From Arthrobacter subterraneus (GTDB lineage: Bacteria; Actinomycetota; Actinomycetes; Actinomycetales; Micrococcaceae): DNA of 64,000 bases. The translations under genes were made by a program, and so were the position numbers. The notes beneath the pieces are model-generated. The model made no database searches, was not told the origin of the DNA, and was given only the letters and a program-made list of their open reading frames with translations. The stretch spans positions 21,084-85,083 of the forward strand of contig NZ_FNDT01000014.1 in NCBI RefSeq assembly GCF_900099735.1. The letters are read 5' to 3'. Below are positions 55,228 to 63,996 of the stretch, one piece after another (position 1 is the first letter of the stretch; the number at the start of each line of letters is the position of its first letter).

Positions 55228-55974
55228 GTGGAATTCCTTGCGCAGTGGTGGGAGCGGATCGTCGCGGGGTTCAGCAGGAGCCAACCGCCGGAGCTGACGA
55301 TGACCGAGGCGGCGCTGATCCTGCTCGCTGCCGCTGCACTCTCCATCCCCAACGCGACGTGGCGCTACTTCGGGCTCTTCAGCACCGTCGTCCATGAACT
55401 CGGACACGCGTTCGCCGCCCTGATGACGGGGCGGCGCGTCACGGGCATCCGGCTGAACTTCGACCATTCCGGGTTGACCACCTCCTTCGGCCGTCCCGGG
55501 TGGCGCACTGCCTGGGCAACCTTCTGGGGCTACCCGGTCCCCGCCGTCGTCGGAGCCGTACTGGTCTGGGCAGGCTTCCGGGGCTGGGCGCCTGCGGCCC
55601 TGTCGGTGGGTGCGCTGGTGCTGCTGCTCTCGCTGCTGTTCATCCGTAACGCCGGCGGCGTGCTCATCCTGCTGGGCGCGGTGGCCGTCTCCACTGCCCT
55701 GGTGGTGGCCGTGCCTGCCGAGCTGACCGGGCACGTAGTGGTTGCCCTGGGGGTAGCGCTGCTGGTGGGCTCCGTCCGTGATCTCGGCAAGGTGGTGTCT
55801 GTCCACGCACGACGACGGCGCGACCGCGGACAGTCCGACGCCCACCTCCTGTACCGCTCCACCGGTCTGCCGGCAGGGGTATGGCTGCTGCTGTTCGCCG
55901 CCGTGATCGCCGGCTCGTGGACGTGGGCCTGGACGGTCGCGAGCACGGCGCTGGGACTGCGCCTGCCTGTCTAG
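55228..55974 (+). CDS. M50 family metallopeptidase-like membrane protein
   Basis: A 248-residue multi-pass membrane protein with the zinc motif STVVHELGHAFAALMTGRR (HExxH) near residue 55 and a following LTTSFGRPGWRTAWATFWGYPVP segment. Related site-2 protease-like proteins are common in actinobacteria as housekeeping M50B members. The start GTG 55228 (VEFLAQWWERIV) is favoured; the frame is open to 55162 but the extra residues look non-conserved. It overlaps the osmolyte binding protein gene by 4 bases, convergently. Confidence 0.85.
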   Translation: MEFLAQWWERIVAGFSRSQPPELTMTEAALILLAAAALSIPNATWRYFGLFSTVVHELGHAFAALMTGRRVTGIRLNFDHSGLTTSFGRPGWRTAWATFWGYPVPAVVGAVLVWAGFRGWAPAALSVGALVLLLSLLFIRNAGGVLILLGAVAVSTALVVAVPAELTGHVVVALGVALLVGSVRDLGKVVSVHARRRRDRGQSDAHLLYRSTGLPAGVWLLLFAAVIAGSWTWAWTVASTALGLRLPV

Positions 55975-56996
55975 CTTTCCCCGAGAACGGTTTCCGCTTC
56001 GGTGATGAAGCCCTGCTCCACCATGAAGTCGAACGCTACGTCGGCCGGCTCCTCTCCTTCGACGTCAACGCGCAGGTTCATGGTCCGCAGCGCCTCGTCG
56101 GTGAGTGTGGGGGCAACCTGGGCGAAGACGTCCCGCAGTTCCGGGTGCTCCTCCAGCGTCTCGGTGTAGTAGACCGGCGCCGCGTTGTAGGCGGGGAAGA
56201 ATCCGCGGTCGTCCTCGAGGATGGTCAGGTCGAGGGCATCGATCCGACCGTCGGTGGAGAACACTTCGCCGAAGTTGCAGGCGCCTTCATCCGTCGCGGA
56301 ATAGATGGCGCCGGTGTCATAGATGTCGATGTTGTCCTCCGGTACGCCGTCCGGAGTTCCGCGGGCCATCCCGTAGTGCGCCAGCATCGGCGTGAGCCCG
56401 TCGGGGCGCGAGTTGAACTCGGCTTCCACGCAGAAAGTGCGCTCCTCGACGGGGAGTTCGGCGATCTCCGAGACGGTGCTGATGCCGCCCAGCTCTTCCA
56501 CCGCTTCGGAACGTATGGCCATGGCGTACGTGTTGTTCAGCGGTGCGGGTTCGCCCCAGGTGAGTCCGTTCTCCAGGTCGGCCTCATACACGGCCTGCCA
56601 CTGCTCCTGCTGGTCCGGGATGCCCTCCGACTTCCCGAGGTACGTGAGCCAGGCTGTACCGGTGTACTCCCAGGTGACGTCGGCCTGCCCGGCCAGCATC
56701 AGCTCGCGGACCGGCTGACTGCCCGGAACATTGGTCAGGTCCGTAACCTCAAACCCGGCAGCCTGCGCTGCGAGCACGCCGATCTTTCCCAGGATGAGCT
56801 GTTCGGTGAAGTTCTTCGACGTCACGGTCAGCGGTTCACCATCCACCACCGGGGTGATGCTGCCCGGTCCGGAGGCCGGAACATAGGAGGTGGCCGGCTG
56901 CAGACCGCACCCGGTTGCCAGCAGGCCGGCAGAGAGTACGACGGCGGTAGCGGCGCCCCTGCGCGCGGCAGCCGTGAGCGATGAGGATTTCAACAT
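55971..56996 (-). CDS. OpuC-type glycine betaine/choline substrate-binding lipoprotein
   Basis: Binding protein of an osmoprotectant ABC importer, 341 residues. Lipobox LLATGCGLQ near residue 30. The OpuAC domain shows LTVTSKNFTEQLILGKIGVLAAQAAGFEV, TWEYTGTAWLTYLG, and APLNNTYAMAIRSEAVEELG. The C-terminal YTETLEEHPELRDVFAQVAPTLTDEALR is characteristic of ProX/OpuCC proteins. It is the last gene of a four-gene unit and directly abuts the permease upstream. Confidence 0.92.
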   Translation of the reverse strand: MLKSSSLTAAARRGAATAVVLSAGLLATGCGLQPATSYVPASGPGSITPVVDGEPLTVTSKNFTEQLILGKIGVLAAQAAGFEVTDLTNVPGSQPVRELMLAGQADVTWEYTGTAWLTYLGKSEGIPDQQEQWQAVYEADLENGLTWGEPAPLNNTYAMAIRSEAVEELGGISTVSEIAELPVEERTFCVEAEFNSRPDGLTPMLAHYGMARGTPDGVPEDNIDIYDTGAIYSATDEGACNFGEVFSTDGRIDALDLTILEDDRGFFPAYNAAPVYYTETLEEHPELRDVFAQVAPTLTDEALRTMNLRVDVEGEEPADVAFDFMVEQGFITEAETVLGES

Positions 56997-57779
56997 CTAG
57001 AGTCCCTTCGGACGGGCGACCTGCTCCACAACGCGCCCGATCCAGTCGACAAGCAGTGCAAGCAGGGCCACCAGGATGGAGCCGGCAACCAGCACGTTCA
57101 CCAGGTTCAGGTTCACTCCGGTGGTGATCAGGATTCCCAGGCCCCCGCCGTTGATGAACGTAGCCAGCGCGGCGGTACCGACCAGCAGTACCAGTGCCGT
57201 CCGGATACCGGCGAGCATCACGGGAACGGCCAGCGGAAGCTCCACTTTGAACAGCACCGCCACCGCACTCATGCCCATGCCGCGCCCTGCTTCAACCAGG
57301 CGGCCATCGACCTGCGAAATGCCGACCATGGTGTTGCGCAGAACCGGCAGGATCGCATAGAGCACCAGAGCAATCACGGCCGCGGAAAACCCGAATCCCA
57401 CCGCGAAGGCCAGCAGCACGACCAGCCCGATCGCCGGAGCGGCCTGGCCGATGTTCGCCACGGCCAGGACCGGCCCGGTAAACCGGCGGAGCGGTGCGCG
57501 GGTCAGCAGGATGCCGAGCGGAATGGCGATCGCCAGCACAATCAGGGCGGAGACGGCGGTCAGCACCAGATGGTCGATCGTGTATCCGATGAGGGCTGCG
57601 GGCGCCAGGGTGATCAGCTCCGTCTCGGAGAGGTCGGCCGTCAGCAGCCACGCCACCAGAGCACCGAAGACCACGGCAATCCCGAGCAGCTGGTACATCA
57701 GCGGCCGCCAGGACGGCCGCTTCACCTCGGAGTGGACCTTGGCGCTCTCGGTGGGCGCTTCCGTTGTTGTGCTACCCAC
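56997..57779 (-). CDS. OpuC-type osmoprotectant ABC transporter permease (second permease)
   Basis: Membrane subunit of the importer, 260 residues, about six helices. It has the ABC-permease EAA-like loop EAGRGMGMSAVAVLFKVELPLAVPVMLAGIR near residue 170 and NIGQAAPAIGLVVLLAFA. Basic N-terminal 25 residues are cytoplasmic. The start GTG 57779 overlaps the ATPase stop by 8 bases. Confidence 0.9.
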   Translation of the reverse strand: MGSTTTEAPTESAKVHSEVKRPSWRPLMYQLLGIAVVFGALVAWLLTADLSETELITLAPAALIGYTIDHLVLTAVSALIVLAIAIPLGILLTRAPLRRFTGPVLAVANIGQAAPAIGLVVLLAFAVGFGFSAAVIALVLYAILPVLRNTMVGISQVDGRLVEAGRGMGMSAVAVLFKVELPLAVPVMLAGIRTALVLLVGTAALATFINGGGLGILITTGVNLNLVNVLVAGSILVALLALLVDWIGRVVEQVARPKGL

Positions 57780-59049
57780 CCGGGCGCTCCCCCACAGTTG
57801 CTGCGCCCGACGTGCCCACCGTGTCCAGCGTGCCGGTGTTGATCCCCACCGGCCTGCCGTCGGAGTGTGCGGTCATGGCGTGCTTGTGCGCCCGAGTGAT
57901 GGCATCCATCACGGTCTCTACGTCGATGACGCCGAGGAACGTGTCCCGCCGGCCGGTCACGAGCGCCGCGCCGGCGCTGGAGACAAGCATCGTGTCCAGC
58001 GCGTCATTCAGGGTGGCGCGGTCACCGACTACCGGCAGCTTCGCGTCGACGTCGTCGCTCACCCGGTCCAGGCGTGTGAGCTGGCGGCGCGTGAGCCACT
58101 GGATGGGCCGTCGTCGTTCATCAACAACGACGGCGTGATTGTGGCCGGCTTCGTCAAGCCGCGACAGCACGTCGCTGCCGAGGTCACCGACACTGGCGAC
58201 GACGGCGTCGGCCAGGTTGACCTCGTTGACCCGGGTGAGCGTGAGCTGCTTTAGGCCGGCACCCGAGCCGATGAAGTTCTCGACGAACTCGTTGGCCGGG
58301 TCGGCGAGGATGCGTTCGGGAGTGTCGTACTGGACGAGTTGGGCGCCCTCGGTGAAGATGGCGATCCAGTCGCCGAGCTTCACCGCTTCATCGAAGTCGT
58401 GGGTGACGCAGACAATGGTCTTCTGCAGTTCCTCCTGGATGTTCAGGAGTTCGTCCTGGAGCCGCTGCCGGGTGATCGGGTCAACCGCGCCGAAGGGCTC
58501 GTCCATGAGAAGGACCGGCGGATCGGCGGCGAGCGCGCGGGCCACACCGATGCGCTGCTGCTGCCCGCCGGAAAGTTCCTTCGGGAACCGGTGGCGGTAC
58601 ACGGCCGGGTCCAGCGACACCAGCTCGAGCAGCTCATCGACGCGGGCTGCGATTTTTTCCTTGCTCCACCCGAGCATTTTCGGAACAATTCCGATGTTCG
58701 TTGCCACGGTCATGTGCGGGAACAGGCCACCGGCCTGGATGACGTAACCGATGCGCCGGCGTAGGGCATCGCCGTCGATGTCGGTGACGTCGTCCTCATC
58801 GAGGACAATGCGTCCCTCCGTGGGCTCGATGAGCCGGTTGATCATCTTGAGGGTGGTGGTCTTGCCGCAGCCCGACGGGCCGACCAACATGACGATCTTG
58901 CCGGCCGGGATTTCCATGGTCAGTCCGTCGACAGCGGCCTTCTGCTGTCCCGGATAGCGTTTGGTGACCTTGTCCAGCAGGATGCTCGCGCCGGTGATGG
59001 CGCTGTGCGGTCCGGTTTGGTTGTCGGCGTTGTGGATGGTCTCAGACAC
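57772..59049 (-). CDS. OpuC-type osmoprotectant ABC transporter ATP-binding protein with CBS domains
   Basis: ATPase of the importer, 425 residues. Walker A MLVGPSGCGKTTTLKM lies near residue 57, the signature LSGGQQQRIGVARAL near residue 165, and Walker B VLLMDEPFGAVDPITR near residue 180. The C-terminal 150 residues contain tandem CBS-type segments (VVASVGDLGSDVLSRLDE, then LPVVGDRATLNDALDTML), known to gate OpuA-type importers by ionic strength. Start GTG 59049 (VSETIHNAD) overlaps the first permease gene by 8 bases. Confidence 0.93.
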   Translation of the reverse strand: MSETIHNADNQTGPHSAITGASILLDKVTKRYPGQQKAAVDGLTMEIPAGKIVMLVGPSGCGKTTTLKMINRLIEPTEGRIVLDEDDVTDIDGDALRRRIGYVIQAGGLFPHMTVATNIGIVPKMLGWSKEKIAARVDELLELVSLDPAVYRHRFPKELSGGQQQRIGVARALAADPPVLLMDEPFGAVDPITRQRLQDELLNIQEELQKTIVCVTHDFDEAVKLGDWIAIFTEGAQLVQYDTPERILADPANEFVENFIGSGAGLKQLTLTRVNEVNLADAVVASVGDLGSDVLSRLDEAGHNHAVVVDERRRPIQWLTRRQLTRLDRVSDDVDAKLPVVGDRATLNDALDTMLVSSAGAALVTGRRDTFLGVIDVETVMDAITRAHKHAMTAHSDGRPVGINTGTLDTVGTSGAATVGERPGG

Positions 59050-59683
59050 GGATACCTCGCGGGGTTGTGATGCGGCCGAGGCCGACAAGAAGCAGGTCAA
59101 GGATGAGGGCCAGGATGATGACGGCAACGACGCCGGTGATGACGGACTCAAGCGAGTTGGCACCGCCCAGACGGGACAGGCCCGAGAAGATGAATCCGCC
59201 GAGTCCGGGGCCGAGGGCGTAGGCAGTGATGGCCGCAATGCCCATCACCATCTGGGCGGAGACTCGGATTCCGGCGAGGATGACCGGCCAAGCCATGGGA
59301 AGCTCCACCCGCACCAGGGTGCGGAACCGGCTCATGCCGATTCCGCGTGCGGATTCGATGACGGCCCTGTCGATCCCCGTCAGGCCGACCACGGCATTAC
59401 GCAGGATGGGCAGCGCGGCGAAGAACGTGACGACGATGACGGCGGGAGTCACACCGAAACCGAACGGCGCAATGAGCAGTCCGATCAGCGCGAATGACGG
59501 GATGGTCAGGCCGACGGCGGAGACGCTGTTCGCTATGGATGTCAGCGCACTGCTGCGGTATACCAGCGCCGCGATGACGACGGAAAGGACGGTTGCCAGG
59601 ATAAGGCACTGCACCACAAGGCTCAGGTGTTGCCAGCTTGAGAACAGGATCTGACCGGATCTGTCTCCTAGAAACTCCAACAC
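59042..59683 (-). CDS. OpuC-type osmoprotectant ABC transporter permease (first permease)
   Basis: Permease of the importer, 213 residues with about six helices. The EAA-like loop ESARGIGMSRFRTLVRVELPMAWPVILAGIRVS near residue 125 matches the second permease. The start GTG 59683 (VLEFLGDRSG) has GAAGAAGG 7 bases upstream; a GTG at 59716 would extend it by eleven residues. It is the first gene of the four-gene unit (permease, ATPase, permease, binding protein), all overlapping or abutting. Confidence 0.9.
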   Translation of the reverse strand: MLEFLGDRSGQILFSSWQHLSLVVQCLILATVLSVVIAALVYRSSALTSIANSVSAVGLTIPSFALIGLLIAPFGFGVTPAVIVVTFFAALPILRNAVVGLTGIDRAVIESARGIGMSRFRTLVRVELPMAWPVILAGIRVSAQMVMGIAAITAYALGPGLGGFIFSGLSRLGGANSLESVITGVVAVIILALILDLLLVGLGRITTPRGIRV

Positions 59684-59910
59684 ATCAAGACCTTCTTCAC
59701 CGTGGTTACGTATCACTCATCCGTTGGCTGAACCGGGTGTTTCCCGCACAATCCCGCACCAGCCGTCGTCCACCATAAGCAGACCAAGGTCGCGATAAAG
59801 TCACGTCTGTGTCACAAGGGCATCACTATTGAATTTGAATTTACTGGCGGCGGACGCGGGCACGGACGTAGGCTCGATGCAGTCCATGAAGCCCTTTCAA
59901 AGGAGTTCCG

Positions 59911-60318
59911 ATGAAACTCAGCCACCTTCCCCTGCGTGCCAGTACGGGAGCGTTCATCCTCAATTCCGGCCTGACCAAGCGGGAAATCGACCGGGACACC
60001 GCCGCCTATCTGCAGGGCATGGCGGCCAACGCTTTTCCGCAGGTGAAGCAGCTTGATCCCGAGAAATTCGGCAAGGTTCTCGCCGCCGTCGAGACCGGAC
60101 TCGGGGCCGCGCTGCTGGTGCCGTTCATCCCGAGCCGCCTTGTTGGACTCGGGCTCGCCGCCTTCTCCGGCGGACTGCTCGCCATGTACTTCCGTACGCC
60201 CGGCATGACCCAGGACGATGCCGTTCGCCCCACCCAGGAGGGCACCCCGGTGGCGAAGGACGTGTGGATGTTCGGTATTGCCCTCTCACTCATCATCGAC
60301 GGCGGACGGAAGCGCTGA
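59911..60318 (+). CDS. DoxX-like small membrane protein, function unknown
   Basis: A 135-residue protein with two or three hydrophobic segments (about residues 56-78, 79-93 and 118-130). It opens with LRASTGAFILNSGLTKREIDRDTAAYLQGMAANAFPQVKQL, as seen in small DoxX-like actinobacterial membrane proteins. The role is unknown. AAAGGAG precedes the ATG. The 59717-59910 gap, shared with the divergent osmolyte operon, holds only a short TTGAATTTGAATTTA direct repeat that I can name. Confidence 0.78.
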   Translation: MKLSHLPLRASTGAFILNSGLTKREIDRDTAAYLQGMAANAFPQVKQLDPEKFGKVLAAVETGLGAALLVPFIPSRLVGLGLAAFSGGLLAMYFRTPGMTQDDAVRPTQEGTPVAKDVWMFGIALSLIIDGGRKR

Positions 60319-60364
60319 TTCCTCCGGATTAAGCAACGCTGGGATCTCCCCATAGTCTTGGCCA

Positions 60365-62179
60365 ATGGAATCACCGATTGAAGGCTACCTCGCGCGGATT
60401 CACCGGGAGATTTCAGAGCTGAAGGACGGCAAGCCGTACAGCACCATTCCGGCGATGGCCAACGTCAATCCGGACAACTTCGGGATCTGTCTCACCACGG
60501 TGGACGGTTATATCTACGAGGTCGGTGACACGCGGGAAGAGTTCAGCATCCAGTCCATCTCCAAGCCGTTCACCTATGGGCTGGCTCTTGAGGATCTGGG
60601 ACTGGAGAAGGTGGACGAGAAGGTCGATGTTGAGCCCTCAGGGGATTCGTTCAACGAGATTTCACTCGCTGCCGGGACCGGACGCCCTTCCAACGCCATG
60701 ATCAACGCCGGAGCGCTGACGGCGACTTCGCTGATCAAAGGCTCCGGCGGCAACACCCGGATCAAGCGCATCCTCAATACGTATTCGGCGTTTGCCGGCC
60801 GGCAGCTGTCGATTGACGAGGAGATTTTCACCTCCGAGCTTGAGCATGGTCACCGGAACCGTGCGTTGGCCTACCTGTTGAGGTCCTTCAATATCATCGA
60901 GGATGATCCGACGCCGGTGATCGAGGACTATTTCCGCCAGTGTTCCGTCCTGGTGAACTGCCTGGACCTCTCACTCATGGCGGCTACCCTGGCCAACAGC
61001 GGCCGGAACCCGATGACCGGGAAGCAGGTGATGGACATCGTTCCGGTGGAACGGGTTCTCTCCGTCATGACCACCTGCGGAATGTATGACGACGCCGGTT
61101 CCTGGATCAGCACGGTCGGGATGCCCGGGAAGAGCGGCGTTGCCGGCGGGACCATCTCTGTCCTTCCCGGACAGGTTGGGCTGGCGGTGTACTCGCCTCC
61201 GCTGGATGAGCACGGCAGCAGCGTCCGCGGCATGGCGGCAAGTCAGCGGCTATCGCAGGACATGGAACTGCATTTTGTCCGAGCGGCGCGGGTGGGCAAG
61301 TCGGCCATCCGTTCGACCTATGACATCACAGCGGCGCCCTCCGGTATCCGCCGTGATGACGAGGCGATGGACATCCTTCGCGATCATGGTCACCGTGCCC
61401 GTGTGGTCGAGTTGAACGGCGATCTCCTTTTCGCCGGCACGGAATCGATGGTCCGCGAACTCAGTACCCTGGACGATGACGTGGAGCTCGTCATTCTCGA
61501 CCTGCGCCGGGTGGATGAGGTTGCGGATGTGTCACTGCGTCTTCTGGCCGAGGTGCGTGAAAACCTCCTCGCTGAGGACCGGGAACTGGTGCTCATCGAT
61601 GCGGAGGGCACGCTGGCCGAGGCGTTCCGCGACGTCGACCGCGCTGTGCCGACTTTCGACACCCGGACCGCCGCGGTGGAGTGGTGTGAGAACCGCCTGA
61701 TCCAGACCTATGGCAGCGAACTGAACCTGCCAAGCAGGGTGGACATTACCCAGTGCCCCGCGCTCAGCCCCCTCAGCGATGAGGACATCAAGAAGCTTGC
61801 TGACCGGATGGAAGACAGAAGCTACGACGACGGCGATGTGATCCGCCGCATCGGCCAGTCCTTTGGGGGCGTGTTCTTTATTCTCTCCGGTGGGGTGACC
61901 ACCTCGGTAGTCGGTCCTACTGGCGACCGGGTGAAACTGACGACATTGAGTGCCGGTATGACCTTCGGTGAACTGGCGCTCGGCAGTGATGATCGCCAGG
62001 AAACCACGGTGAAGGCTTCCGGAAAAGTGTCCGTCAAGGTCCTCACCGCTCAGGCCATAGCGAAACTGGAGTCGGAAGACATCCGGTTGGCGCTCGAACT
62101 CTGGAAGGCGCTGACCCGCGACGCCTATACGAGGGTTGACCTGTATCTGCGGGAAACCGCTGTCAGAATCCGGGACTGA
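60365..62179 (+). CDS. glsA: Glutaminase A fused to STAS and cyclic nucleotide-binding domains
   Basis: A 604-residue protein with three parts. The glutaminase (serine-dependent beta-lactamase-like fold) covers residues about 1-310, with FSIQSISKPFTYGLAL near residue 60 (catalytic Ser-x-x-Lys), MINAGALTATSLIKG, and SGVAGGTISVLPGQVGLAVYSP. A STAS domain follows at about 340-440 (VELNGDLLFAGTESMVREL, VILDLRRVDEVADVSLRLL). A cNMP-binding (Crp-like) domain at about 475-590 holds SYDDGDVIRRIGQSFGGVFFIL and GMTFGELALGSDDRQETTVKA. It hydrolyses glutamine to glutamate and ammonia. The extra domains suggest control by a cyclic nucleotide or by partner proteins; this is inference. Confidence 0.92.
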   Translation: MESPIEGYLARIHREISELKDGKPYSTIPAMANVNPDNFGICLTTVDGYIYEVGDTREEFSIQSISKPFTYGLALEDLGLEKVDEKVDVEPSGDSFNEISLAAGTGRPSNAMINAGALTATSLIKGSGGNTRIKRILNTYSAFAGRQLSIDEEIFTSELEHGHRNRALAYLLRSFNIIEDDPTPVIEDYFRQCSVLVNCLDLSLMAATLANSGRNPMTGKQVMDIVPVERVLSVMTTCGMYDDAGSWISTVGMPGKSGVAGGTISVLPGQVGLAVYSPPLDEHGSSVRGMAASQRLSQDMELHFVRAARVGKSAIRSTYDITAAPSGIRRDDEAMDILRDHGHRARVVELNGDLLFAGTESMVRELSTLDDDVELVILDLRRVDEVADVSLRLLAEVRENLLAEDRELVLIDAEGTLAEAFRDVDRAVPTFDTRTAAVEWCENRLIQTYGSELNLPSRVDITQCPALSPLSDEDIKKLADRMEDRSYDDGDVIRRIGQSFGGVFFILSGGVTTSVVGPTGDRVKLTTLSAGMTFGELALGSDDRQETTVKASGKVSVKVLTAQAIAKLESEDIRLALELWKALTRDAYTRVDLYLRETAVRIRD

Positions 62180-62267
62180 CTGCGCCGCAGGCCGGAGTGC
62201 ATGCAGGAAGCCGGCTGCCATTCCACCGGTGATACCCCGCCGCCTCTGTAGTGATCCAACCCGCCGG

Positions 62268-62600
62268 TTAGAAGGGCGGTGGTGGTTCGGGGAGGGTGGT
62301 GTACGTTTTCCCGCCCAATGACGTGACGTACGGGTCACCGCGCTCATCTATACCGGCGGGCCAGATGCCTTCGGTTTTCATCATGTGGTGGAGTTGGCAT
62401 TTAGGTCCGAGGTTCTCCAGCGCGGTATGTCCGCCGTGGGTCCAGGGGGTGAGGTGGTCGATCTCGCAGGTCCAGGACGACCGGTTACACCCCGGATGCA
62501 TACACGTTGGGTGGGTGATCCTCACCCAGTCCTGGAGGTGTTTGGGCGGCCGGTACCGGTCCCTGCCGACACTGAGGATCGCCCCCGTTTCCGGGTGGGC
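62268..62600 (-). pseudogene. C-terminal fragment of a 13E12/DUF222 HNH endonuclease family gene, cut by the IS element
   Basis: The frame reads DRYRPPKHLQDWVRITHP then CMHPGCNRSSWTCEIDHLTPW, THGGHTALENLGPKCQLHHMMKTEG to a stop at 62268, giving the HNH zinc-finger nuclease motif (Cys-x4-Cys, DH, N, HH). The N-terminal DUF222 part is missing: a TGA codon appears at the IS256 end near 62608, and the remaining gene would lie beyond the right edge. So this is a broken remnant of a multicopy actinobacterial repeat family. Confidence 0.85.
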
Positions 62601-63996
62601 GTGTCAAATGAAGTGTGTAAGGGACCAGCTGGTTATCCGTTCTGCCGGGTCGGTCAGATCGGAAGCCTGTTAGGGAATTGGATGGCGAAAGCGTTCAGTG
62701 CTTGATGCCATCCCTGGGTCCCGGTGCCCAGCTCGCCACCCCGCAGGGTCTCGATGTTCCGGATCCCGAGATAGACGAGCTTGATTGCTGCCTCGTCGGA
62801 GGGAAACGAGCCGCGGGTCTTGGTGATTTTCCGGAGCTGGTAGTTGATCGATTCGATCTGGTTGGTCGTGTAGATGACCTTGCGGATCTCCGGGGTGAAC
62901 GACAGGAACGGGATGAAGTCCTCCCACGCGTTCCGCCACGCCAGCACCGCGCCCGGGGCCTTGGACTCCCAGACCTCGGCGAAGTGCCCCATGGCCAGCT
63001 CAGCGGCCTCCACGGACACCGCCGTGTAGATCGGCCGCATGTCCTTCGCCATCGCTTTGCGGTCCTTGTAGGAGGCGTATCTCATCGCCGAGCGCAGCAG
63101 ATGCACCACGCAGGTCTGCACCACGGTTTCGGGGTAAATGCTGTTGACCGCCGCGGGGAGCCCGGTCAGCCCGTCGCAGCACAGGATGAGGATGTCCTTG
63201 ACCCCGCGATTGCGGATCTGGGTCAACACATTAGCCCAGAACTTCGCTCCTTCCTGGGTTCCCAACCACAGGCCCAGCACCTGCTTACGGCCCTCCACGT
63301 CCACCCCGACGGCCACATGGCAGGCCTTGTTGACCACGACCCCGCCGTCCCTGATTTTCAGCCAGATCGCGTCGATATAAACGATCGGATAGACCGCTTC
63401 CAGCGGCCGGTTCTGCCACTGGGTGATCTCATCGGCGATCACGTCGGTGACCCGGGAAATCGTCGCTGCCGAGACCTTCGCCCCGTAGATTTCCTCCAGG
63501 TGCGAGCCGATGTCCCGGGTCGTCATGCCCCGGGCATACAGGGAAAGGATCATGTCCTCGACCTTGCCCAGCCGACGGGCCCGCTTGGGCACGATCACCG
63601 GCTCGAAAGTGCTGTTACGGTCCCGGGGCACGGTGACCTCGACCGGGCCCTGCAGGGTGTGGACCTGCTTGCTGGTCTTGCCGTTGCGGGAGTTACCGCT
63701 ACCGGCCCCGGCAGGGTCGCCCAATTCGTATCCGAGGTGGTCGCTGATCTCGGTCTCCAAGGCCCGTTCAAGCACCGCTTTGGTCATCTGCGACAGCAGC
63801 TCCTCAACGCCGTGCCGGCCCTCTCCGAGGTCCTCCGCAGCGTTGACCAGAGCATCAATCTGATCAGCGCTGAGCACAGCGGCCAAGGGGTTATCAATCA
63901 GTTCGTTCTCGCCCAAAAGGGCCGTCCTCTCAGATGGTGAAACCAGCGGCCACACCATCACATCAGGCCGGACCCCTTACACACTCAATGAAACAC
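62601..63996 (-). mobile_element. IS256-family insertion sequence
   Basis: Imperfect terminal inverted repeats of about 23 bp lie at 62601-62623 and 63974-63996, sharing GTGTGTAAGGG inward and GTGT at the outer end. The transposase gene lies between. The 4 bases visible after the right end do not match the 8-9 bases before the left end, so no target duplication can be confirmed, and the exact ends may be off by a few bases. Confidence 0.88.
62654..63958 (-). CDS. IS256 family transposase
   Basis: A 434-residue DDE transposase of the mutator-like type. The DNA-binding region includes SNRNGKT-like GSGNSRNGKTSKQVHTLQG and DMILSLYARGMTTRDIGSHLEEIYG. Catalytic Asp are in YIDAIWLKIRDGGVVVNKA (near residue 193) and LILCCDGLTGLPAAV (near residue 259), and the catalytic Glu in TTNQIESINYQLRKITKTRG (near residue 366). 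It is full length and intact. ATG 63958 is the best start; a GTG at 63961 adds one residue. Confidence 0.95.
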   Translation of the reverse strand: MVWPLVSPSERTALLGENELIDNPLAAVLSADQIDALVNAAEDLGEGRHGVEELLSQMTKAVLERALETEISDHLGYELGDPAGAGSGNSRNGKTSKQVHTLQGPVEVTVPRDRNSTFEPVIVPKRARRLGKVEDMILSLYARGMTTRDIGSHLEEIYGAKVSAATISRVTDVIADEITQWQNRPLEAVYPIVYIDAIWLKIRDGGVVVNKACHVAVGVDVEGRKQVLGLWLGTQEGAKFWANVLTQIRNRGVKDILILCCDGLTGLPAAVNSIYPETVVQTCVVHLLRSAMRYASYKDRKAMAKDMRPIYTAVSVEAAELAMGHFAEVWESKAPGAVLAWRNAWEDFIPFLSFTPEIRKVIYTTNQIESINYQLRKITKTRGSFPSDEAAIKLVYLGIRNIETLRGGELGTGTQGWHQALNAFAIQFPNRLPI

